Origin: JAPEKQ01 sp964597945
Lineage (GTDB): Bacteria > Joyebacterota > Joyebacteria > Joyebacterales > Joyebacteraceae
DNA length: 10,636 nt
Reading direction: 5' to 3'
Assembly (NCBI GenBank): GCA_964597945.1
Contig: CAZRAD010000103.1
Location: 1 to 10,636, forward strand
A program made the translations under genes and the position numbers. Below, one piece after another: positions 6,093 to 10,636 of the stretch. The stretch's first letter is position 1. Each line of letters starts with the position of its first letter. The notes beneath the pieces are model-generated. The model made no database searches. It worked only from the letters and a program-made list of their open reading frames with translations, and was not told the origin of the DNA.

Positions 6093-6778
6093 TCGTTCTC
6101 CTCCCTGTTTCCCTTGCTACACCATCGGACCCGCGGATTCAAGAAATCGTTGTTCCCAATGACAACATCCGCACGATGCGCCGGGTCCACCACGTTGAGG
6201 TAGTGCTGCTCGCCGGGTATGTACCGCGAACGGTACCGTTCCCGCACGGCCGCCTCGGACCCGAAGAGCTCGAGATCCCGCGTCTGAGCACGCTCGAGAG
6301 CAGCCTCGAACGACACATCGAGAAAGACGCGGAAGTCCCAGTGTCCATTGAGTTCGGGCCGCAACAGGAAGATACCGTCGCAGACGGCCACGCCATCCAT
6401 CGGGACGAGTTCCTCAGTCGACTCCACCGGGGAATCCGTCCGGAAGTCGTACACCGCACGAATCACGCGGCGGCTGCCGCCGGGACCAAGCGGTCCGAGC
6501 ACATGGCGAACGAATGCGTCGTAGTCAAAGGAGTCCTCATAGTACCCGAGCGGCGATCGATCGCCCTGGCGCCTCCGCACCAACGCAGGATTGTGGAATC
6601 CGTCGATCGAGACGCGCACTGCGGTGCGACCGTTTCGCTCGATCTCCCGCCCCAGTTCGTCGGCGAATACGGTCTTCCCCGCGACGCCGATGCCGTCGAC
6701 CGCCACACGGATCGGGTGCGGACGTTCGACGGCGCGGATAGCCGCAGCGACCCGCCTGATGACGCTCTCGCGGGTCAC
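6089..6778 (-). CDS. uridine kinase-like P-loop kinase
   Basis: This protein of about 229 residues belongs to the uridine kinase/phosphoribulokinase-like P-loop family. With GTG 6778 as start, the Walker A is VDGIGVAGKT (P-loop about 29-36), followed by SIDGFHNP (57-64) with the probable base D59, then VCDGIFLLRPEL (132-143), a lid region RDLELFGSEAAVRERYRSRY (167-186), and DVVIGNND (204-211) near the end. Family enzymes phosphorylate uridine/cytidine or related nucleosides and metabolites; the acceptor is uncertain because distant members are often over-annotated. Two starts compete. GTG 6778 forms the GTGA overlap used elsewhere in this cluster. GTG 6820 (243 residues) has GAGG 7 bases upstream but overlaps the GNAT gene by 46 bp. 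Its stop overlaps the DsrE gene start by 4 bp. Confidence 0.85.
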   Translation of the reverse strand: MTRESVIRRVAAAIRAVERPHPIRVAVDGIGVAGKTVFADELGREIERNGRTAVRVSIDGFHNPALVRRRQGDRSPLGYYEDSFDYDAFVRHVLGPLGPGGSRRVIRAVYDFRTDSPVESTEELVPMDGVAVCDGIFLLRPELNGHWDFRVFLDVSFEAALERAQTRDLELFGSEAAVRERYRSRYIPGEQHYLNVVDPAHRADVVIGNNDFLNPRVRWCSKGNREENE

Positions 6779-7761
6779 GAGGTCGCAGATCCGTTCATCC
6801 GGAGATGATACTCCGTCCACGCGGGAACCTCGCGGAACCCGAGCATCAGGTTCAGGTCGAACATGGGGTTGTTCTCCTCATTGTCGGTCTCGATGACGCG
6901 GGCACCGCGATCACGAGCCCACTCGACCCCCTTGACCTTGAGTGCCGAGGCGATCCCCCTGCGACGGTGACTCCTGACGACACCGGTCAGCCCCGTGTAG
7001 AGCTTGCCTTCGTCGGCGTCGCTGAGCCACATCCCGCTCGAACCGACCCAGCGTTCTCCGTCGCGCGCGAACCAGTGCGCCTCCATGGAGAACCTCGGGT
7101 TCTCGAAGCGCTTGCAGAACTGCTCGAACGACTGCCGTGTCGGAGGGTCTGTGAACGGCACGTCCTGGAAGATCTTCCACTGCAGGTCGTAGTACGACCG
7201 CTTCCAGTCCGGGTCGAGCTCGGAGAGCTCCGCGAGGGTGTGGATGGCCATCCCCTGCTCCAGCACCTTCGCCACGGCGGGAGACCAGCGCTCGAAGTCG
7301 AACTCAGCCACCGCCAGCCGGGAGATGGCGTACCGCATCCCGAACGCGTACCCGCGGTCCGTGATGAACTTGACGTGCTCCGGGTGGTCCTCCCGGGTCC
7401 AGGTCACCAGCTGCGACGGGGAGCGCTCTTCCAGCTGCGCGACGACGAAGTCGTACATGCGTGAGCCGATACCCTGACGATGGTAAGCGGGGTCTACGTT
7501 GACCTCAACGAAGTACTTCCCCGGCTTGTGGCACCACGCCAGGTCCCCGCACGTCCCGACGGCCACGATTCGCCCGTCGACCCGACCGATGAACCGTCGA
7601 TGGAACCACTTCATGTCGCGGTTCTCGTCGTCGTGACGGAACTCGTCCTTGCTCTCCGCCTCGTCCGGCCAGAGCGCCGTCGCGATCCGGACGACCTCAC
7701 CGTACTCCTCGTCCGTCCGCTCGAACGGCCGGATGTCCAGATCTATCGCTGTCCTTGTCAT
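6775..7761 (-). CDS. two-domain GNAT acetyltransferase, third copy
   Basis: This 328-residue protein contains two GNAT folds. The N-terminal one (about 8-150) has WCHKPGKYFVEVNV (76-89) and a degenerate motif A, HRQGIG (94-99). The C-terminal one (about 225-320) has YTGLTGVVRSHRRRGIASAL (255-274), where RRRGIA (267-272) is the canonical acetyl-CoA pyrophosphate loop, and ETDNEENNPMFDLNLMLGF (291-309). A linker with DVPFTDPPT (200-208) is shared by all three copies. The layout resembles mycothiol-synthase-like tandem GNATs, but the acceptor is unknown. I chose ATG 7761 because it overlaps the previous stop as ATGA and has GGAG 8 bases upstream; an in-frame extension to 7869 lies inside the neighbouring gene and shows no conservation. 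The region around 6866-6910 is close at DNA level to the corresponding part of the first copy. Confidence 0.9.
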   Translation of the reverse strand: MTRTAIDLDIRPFERTDEEYGEVVRIATALWPDEAESKDEFRHDDENRDMKWFHRRFIGRVDGRIVAVGTCGDLAWCHKPGKYFVEVNVDPAYHRQGIGSRMYDFVVAQLEERSPSQLVTWTREDHPEHVKFITDRGYAFGMRYAISRLAVAEFDFERWSPAVAKVLEQGMAIHTLAELSELDPDWKRSYYDLQWKIFQDVPFTDPPTRQSFEQFCKRFENPRFSMEAHWFARDGERWVGSSGMWLSDADEGKLYTGLTGVVRSHRRRGIASALKVKGVEWARDRGARVIETDNEENNPMFDLNLMLGFREVPAWTEYHLRMNGSATS

Positions 7762-8816
7762 GATGATGTCTCCGTGTCGTTCGCGGTACCCGGTCCGCAT
7801 GAGCCGTCCCGCTCGTTCGAGCGCGATCGTTCCAGCGCCGGGTCCAGATATCGATGGTAGTCGATCCACCCCGGCACCGGCGTGAACCCGAGCCTGAGGT
7901 TGATGTCGTACATCGGGTTCGACGCCGCGTTTTCAGTCCTCACCGCGCGATACCCGAGATCGCGAGCATCGGCGAGCACGGCCACCTTGAGCGCCGTCGC
8001 TATCCCCCGGCGGCGATGCGTCCTCAGCACCCCCGTGAGCTCGGTGCCGAGCGTGTCCTTCTCCGCGGGGTTGCGCCAGAGCAGGGTCGCCCCGACCCAC
8101 TGCTCCCCTTCGAGCGCAACATATCCCAGCCTCGGGTCGAAACCCGGCGGCTGCATGATCCTGAGATACGTCTCGAAGCTCCGTCGGACCGGCGGGTCGT
8201 CGTTCGGCATGTCCTGCATGGCCTCCCAATCAAGATCGTAGAGCCGCCTCAGCGCGTCGGTCTCCCGGTCCATCAAACGGTCGAGCCGCTCGATGACGAG
8301 GCCGCCTTCGAGCACACTGCTGAGGACCTCTGCGAAACGGGCGTCGTCGAACTCCTTCAGTTCAAGACGCGACGATGCGCCCCGCATGATCTCCTTGAAC
8401 CCACGCGTCTCGACGAAGCGAATCGCGATATCGCGGTCGTCCCGGACCCATGTCGCGAAGTACGTCGGCTCGGGATCGGCCGCGGCGAGTTCATTCATGA
8501 TGTACTCGTAGGTCGCCGTTCCGATCCCTCGGTTTCCGTACTCCGGGTGCACCGAGAAGTACATCGTGTACTTCCCGGGCACGTGGCTCCAGTTGGATTC
8601 GCCGAAATTGCCCGTTGCGACAACTCGCCCATCAAGCTCCACAATGAACCTGCGAAACATATATTTCTTCTCGCGGGCATGGTCGCGGTGCTTGATGTTC
8701 TCCACGCACGTGGGGTTGTCCGGCTCCCGTGCGTTGGCGATCCCCACGACGGCCTCGTAGTCCGCGTCGCTTCCGTCAAACTCGCGTATCCGAATTGCGG
8801 TGTTGGCCTCAGCCAC
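7758..8816 (-). CDS. two-domain GNAT acetyltransferase, second copy
   Basis: This 352-residue paralogue of its two neighbours has the N-terminal GNAT core at about 8-152, with WSHVPGKYTMYFSV (76-89) and GNRGIG (94-99), which lacks the usual Gln/Arg at the first position of motif A. The linker is DMPNDDPP (202-209). The C-terminal GNAT domain has ELTGVLRTHRRRGIATALKV (259-278), with canonical RRRGIA (268-273), then NAASNPMYDINLRLGF (296-311). A polar tail (about 325-352) rich in Ser, Arg, Asp and Thr is unique to this copy. The start is GTG 8816, placed by a perfect AGGAGG 6 bases upstream, where the N-terminus aligns with the paralogues. It overlaps the first copy by 8 bp; an in-frame extension to 8921 is Arg-rich shadow. 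The product is probably cytoplasmic, substrate unknown. Confidence 0.9.
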   Translation of the reverse strand: MAEANTAIRIREFDGSDADYEAVVGIANAREPDNPTCVENIKHRDHAREKKYMFRRFIVELDGRVVATGNFGESNWSHVPGKYTMYFSVHPEYGNRGIGTATYEYIMNELAAADPEPTYFATWVRDDRDIAIRFVETRGFKEIMRGASSRLELKEFDDARFAEVLSSVLEGGLVIERLDRLMDRETDALRRLYDLDWEAMQDMPNDDPPVRRSFETYLRIMQPPGFDPRLGYVALEGEQWVGATLLWRNPAEKDTLGTELTGVLRTHRRRGIATALKVAVLADARDLGYRAVRTENAASNPMYDINLRLGFTPVPGWIDYHRYLDPALERSRSNERDGSCGPGTANDTETSS

Positions 8817-9816
8817 CGGCCACCTCCTTCGTCTCCGCGCGTCCTGTCGAAGCGTCGGTCTCGCGGAGCGTCTTCGTGAAGTCCACCCACGCCGGCGCCG
8901 GCTCGAAACCGAGCTCGACATTGAGCAGGTACATCGGGTTGTTCTCCTCGTTGTCGGTCTCGAGCGTCTCGGTTCCGCGCTCCTTCGCCATCTCGACCGC
9001 CGTCACCTTGAGCGCCGTGGCGATGCCTCGCCGCCGGTGGCTTCTGAGAACGCCGGTGATCCCCGTGTACAGCTTCGTGGGCTCGGCAAGCGAGACCCAG
9101 AATCCGGTCAGACCGACGATCTCGTCACCGTCGACCGCCGCTAGATGAAGGTCCGGATCATAGTTCGGCGAGTCGAGCTCCTTCATGAACGAATCGAACT
9201 CCACCTGTGTCGGCGGGTCCGGAAGCGGAACGTCCTTCCATATCTCCATGTTGAGCTTCCAGTACCTCCGATCCCAGTCCTCGAACCGCTCCGGAAGCTC
9301 CGCGTTCCTGAGGATCTCGATCCCCTGTGACTCGATCTTCTTCCGCGCCCCCTCGAACCGGGACGGCTCGAAGTCAGCCACGTCGAGCCGCGAGATCTGG
9401 TAGCGCATCACGGACTCGAAGCCGCGCTTCTCCAGGAACCGGACGCACTCCGCGCGGTCCTCCCGCGTATCGGCACCGAACTCGATCGGATCGTGCTCCG
9501 ACAGGTGATCGACCAGATGATCGTAGATCGCTGCTCCGTAGCCGTTCCGCTGGTGATCCGGATGAACCTGAACCCACAGCACGTACTTCCCCGGCTTGTG
9601 ACACCACTCGCTCTCAAGGCATCCGCCATAGCCGACGATCTCGCCACCCACCTCACCGACCACCCTGTAGAACAGGAACTTCGGGTTGCGCGTCCTGTCG
9701 CGGTACTTGATCGGCTCGACCGCCGACAGCTCGTCCGGCCAGTTCGCGTTGTTGATCCCGACCATCGCCTCGTACTCGGCGTCGACGGGAACGAACGGTC
9801 TGATAGCAATTCGCAT
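8809..9816 (-). CDS. two-domain GNAT acetyltransferase, first copy
   Basis: This 335-residue protein heads the array. Its N-terminal GNAT domain (about 3-145) has WCHKPGKYVLWVQVHPDH (71-88) and a canonical motif A, QRNGYG (89-94). The linker has DVPLPDPPT (195-203). The C-terminal domain (about 225-315) has YTGITGVLRSHRRRGIATAL (250-269), with RRRGIA (261-266), and ETDNEENNPMYLLNVELGF (286-304). Family knowledge: GNATs transfer acetyl from acetyl-CoA to amines of small molecules or proteins, and in several tandem-domain members only the C-terminal half is catalytic. This is the only copy in which both motif A loops look intact. The start is ATG 9816 with AGGGAGA 6 bases upstream. It is the first annotated gene after the leader region, so it probably sets expression of the following genes. 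Confidence 0.92.
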   Translation of the reverse strand: MRIAIRPFVPVDAEYEAMVGINNANWPDELSAVEPIKYRDRTRNPKFLFYRVVGEVGGEIVGYGGCLESEWCHKPGKYVLWVQVHPDHQRNGYGAAIYDHLVDHLSEHDPIEFGADTREDRAECVRFLEKRGFESVMRYQISRLDVADFEPSRFEGARKKIESQGIEILRNAELPERFEDWDRRYWKLNMEIWKDVPLPDPPTQVEFDSFMKELDSPNYDPDLHLAAVDGDEIVGLTGFWVSLAEPTKLYTGITGVLRSHRRRGIATALKVTAVEMAKERGTETLETDNEENNPMYLLNVELGFEPAPAWVDFTKTLRETDASTGRAETKEVAGG

Positions 9817-9852
9817 CGTGTCTCTCCCTGATTCGTTGTCATGCGTTGATCA

Positions 9853-9870
9853 TCCGCGGGTCGCCGCGGA
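9853..9870 (-). other. GC-rich hairpin upstream of the first GNAT gene
   Basis: Perfect 7-bp arms, TCCGCGG and CCGCGGA, enclose a GTCG loop. It ends 37 bases upstream of the GNAT start codon and does not include its Shine-Dalgarno. No U-tract follows, so it is not a standard terminator; it could be a pausing or attenuation stem, or chance in GC-rich DNA. Confidence 0.3.
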
Positions 9871-10113
9871 CGAGCTCTCATCGTGATTCGGTTGCTGCCG
9901 GCACGCCTGGGCCGCTCGCGCTGCCCACGCTGCCGTGGTCCGGCGCCCGGTCCTCTCACGTGGCGCCCCTGGATCTCATATGACTGACCACCGCTCAATC
10001 CAACAGATGCAGAGACCCTGTGGACGGAGTAAGCCGCGGTGTCTGTGTGCGTGCTCTTGTGAGTGTGGGTTCGAGAGAGGCCCCTGGGCTCCAGAGACCC
10101 CGTTGGTGCGGTC

Positions 10114-10191
10114 TTACTGGAGGTGTGAAGCAGGGCCGGTGTATCTCTCGAGGTGCGTTCTCACACAGACGGGCTGGGTGATGTCAGACAT
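10114..10191 (-). CDS. possible 25-residue leader peptide
   Basis: This short ORF starts at ATG 10191 with GGAGGAGG only 5 bases upstream, one of the strongest Shine-Dalgarno sequences in the window. The peptide opens MSDITQPVCVRTHLE and ends YTGPASHLQ before a TAA stop. It has no signal peptide or membrane segment. Its codons are unusual for the neighbourhood: two AGA (Arg), TCT, TCA, TGT, CCT and GCT in 25 codons, whereas the flanking genes prefer GC-ending codons. It lies about 50 bases after a candidate transcription start and about 300 bases before the first GNAT gene. Its Shine-Dalgarno can pair with CGCACCTC inside the ORF. This fits a translated leader controlling the GNAT array, but the ORF is short and may be coincidental. 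No codon run points to a specific amino acid sensor. Confidence 0.4.
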   Translation of the reverse strand: MSDITQPVCVRTHLERYTGPASHLQ

Positions 10192-10200
10192 CCGCACCTC
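10150..10200 (-). promoter_or_regulatory. inverted repeat able to sequester the leader ORF ribosome-binding site
   Basis: In the minus-strand RNA, GAGGTGCG (10200-10193, part of the Shine-Dalgarno) is perfectly complementary over 8 bases to CGCACCTC (10157-10150) inside the short ORF. Between them lies a small palindrome, ATGTCTGACAT (10191-10181), at the start codon. A competing pairing of GTGTGA (10166-10161) with TCACAC (10128-10123) is also possible. Complementarity is seen directly; regulation is inferred. Confidence 0.35.
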
Positions 10201-10247
10201 CTCCTTGATCTGAAGCCTTCGCCGACCTGAACTCAAACGTACCGTGT

Positions 10248-10277
10248 ATCCTATCGTGCAGTTCTGACACCGGTCAA
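10248..10277 (-). promoter_or_regulatory. sigma70-like promoter for the leader and GNAT array
   Basis: On the minus strand a TTGACC -35 hexamer (10277-10272, five of six consensus bases) is followed after 18 bp by TAGGAT (10253-10248, four of six consensus bases). It sits in the most AT-rich part of the intergenic region, directly after the hairpin behind pyruvate kinase. The predicted transcript starts near 10241, about 50 bases before the leader ORF. This is the best promoter match in the window. Confidence 0.5.
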
Positions 10278-10303
10278 GCCAAATCGTTGAATCGACGTGA
10301 AAG

Positions 10304-10334
10304 CGTCTCGCTGAGACGGCGCACATCTGCGCCG
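10304..10334 (-). terminator. tandem hairpin behind pyruvate kinase, possible terminator
   Basis: Two perfect stems follow the pyruvate kinase stop in the minus-strand RNA: CGGCGCA-GATG-TGCGCCG (10334-10317), then CGTCTC-AGC-GAGACG (10318-10304), sharing two bases, followed by GCTTTC. The U-tract is only three bases, so it is a weak intrinsic terminator at best. Its placement between a gene end and a promoter supports the call. Confidence 0.45.
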
Positions 10335-10361
10335 CCTCCGATACCGCGCGCCGTGCGGGCA

Positions 10362-10636
10362 TCAGCCCGTGGCGACCTTGATGAGGTTGGTCGTCCCCGG
10401 CTCATAGAGCGGGAGCCCCGCGGTGATCACGATCCTCTCCCCCTCACCGAGACCGGCGTGCTCGCGCGCCAGTCGCAGCGCTTCGAGCTCAATGTCCTCC
10501 GCCGTGGCCGGCCTCCCGGCCGCGGCGAGAAGGGGCGTGACACCCCACACGAAGGCGAGCGCGTGCATGGTCTCGCTTCTGGGCGTGGGCGCGAGGATCG
10601 TCTGCTTCGGCCGGTGCTTGGCGACCAGCCGTGCCG
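10362..10636 (-). CDS. pyk: pyruvate kinase, C-terminal fragment at window edge
   Basis: The last 90 residues of pyruvate kinase are visible; the gene continues beyond the right edge. The reading frame gives ARLVAKHRPKQTILAPTP, then a Thr/Met-rich helix ending in FVWGV, and finishes ITAGLPLYEPGTTNLIKVATG. These match the pyruvate kinase C-terminal domain: the RPK-I-A-TP strand, the LA-VWGV segment and the hallmark PGTTNLIKV end. The enzyme converts phosphoenolpyruvate and ADP to pyruvate and ATP at the end of glycolysis; this domain carries the tetramer interface and usual effector site, while the active site lies outside the window. It is probably in a different transcription unit from the GNAT array, as a hairpin and promoter lie between them. 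Confidence 0.93.
   Translation of the reverse strand, partial: ARLVAKHRPKQTILAPTPRSETMHALAFVWGVTPLLAAAGRPATAEDIELEALRLAREHAGLGEGERIVITAGLPLYEPGTTNLIKVATG

Larger units (their letters stand above)
9817..10361. other. 545-bp region without a confirmed gene: structured leader of the GNAT array
   Basis: This stretch separates the pyruvate kinase stop from the first GNAT gene. From right to left it holds a tandem hairpin (10304-10334), a sigma70-like promoter (10248-10277), a 25-codon ORF (10114-10191), several inverted repeats and a GC-rich hairpin, TCCGCGG-GTCG-CCGCGGA (9853-9870), 37 bases before the GNAT start and without a U-run. The part from 9871 to 10113 has no convincing ORF. A transcript from the promoter would carry an untranslated leader of about 425 nt ahead of the first GNAT. 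I recognise no known riboswitch class. Confidence 0.5.

Noticed and set aside
7762..7869. N-terminal extension of the third GNAT copy
   Set aside because: It lies within the second copy's coding sequence and has no counterpart in the paralogues; ATG 7761 has a GGAG and an ATGA overlap.
8817..8921. N-terminal extension of the second GNAT copy
   Set aside because: The added residues are Arg/Ser-rich shadow inside the first copy; GTG 8816 has a perfect AGGAGG and aligns with the paralogues.
9935..10213. Cys-rich plus-strand ORF of 92 codons
   Set aside because: No Shine-Dalgarno and no recognisable fold; it overlaps the leader ORF and its structures antisense. Its Cys content arises from the TG-rich tract near 10037-10070.
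10114..10362. 82-codon minus-strand ORF across the intergenic region
   Set aside because: It would run through the tandem hairpin and the promoter and lacks a good start; only its last 25 codons, behind their own Shine-Dalgarno, are plausible.
1..10636. Defence system, prophage, transposon or toxin-antitoxin module
   Set aside because: No transposase, integrase, terminal repeats, restriction or effector domains are visible. The nucleotidyltransferase has no HEPN partner beside it, so a MNT-HEPN pair is not supported.

Overview
The window is a high-GC bacterial chromosomal segment in which every gene I can support reads on the minus strand. Gene content (BtpA/SgcQ TIM barrel, AI-2E permease, head-GIN/DUF2807 protein, solo YedF-type DsrE protein, secreted protein with a short Sec signal) would fit a GC-rich environmental lineage such as the FCB-group candidate phyla. 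There is no rRNA or other marker gene, so this placement is a guess.

In transcription order (right to left): the 3' end of a pyruvate kinase gene runs in from the right edge and stops at 10362, followed by a tandem hairpin that may terminate it. A 545-bp gene-free stretch (9817-10361) holds a good sigma70-like promoter, a 25-codon ORF behind a very strong Shine-Dalgarno sequence, and inverted repeats that could hide that Shine-Dalgarno. Next come three consecutive paralogous two-domain GNAT acetyltransferases (9816-6775) with overlapping ends, then a uridine-kinase-like P-loop kinase, a solo DsrE/YedF-type protein, an exported DUF2807 protein, MsrB, an AI-2E family permease, a BtpA/SgcQ protein, the ribosome-rescue hydrolase ArfB, a class I SAM methyltransferase and a nucleotidyltransferase (ending at 634). 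After a 247-bp gap with a candidate promoter and a perfect 16-bp palindrome, a secreted protein of unknown function begins at 386 and runs off the left edge.

The twelve genes between 9816 and 634 are head to tail. Seven of eleven junctions overlap, three of them certainly (and probably a fourth) as GTGA stop/start fusions. The largest gap is 91 bp (5666-5756), so the block is either one long transcription unit or two adjoining ones. No single pathway links the products. Several are of types used against damage or toxic compounds (MsrB, ArfB, the GNATs, the nucleotidyltransferase), but that theme is inference. I did not find a recognisable defence system, mobile element, CRISPR array, tRNA or rRNA. 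The least ordinary features are the triple GNAT array with its structured leader region, and the palindromic control region of the secreted-protein gene.
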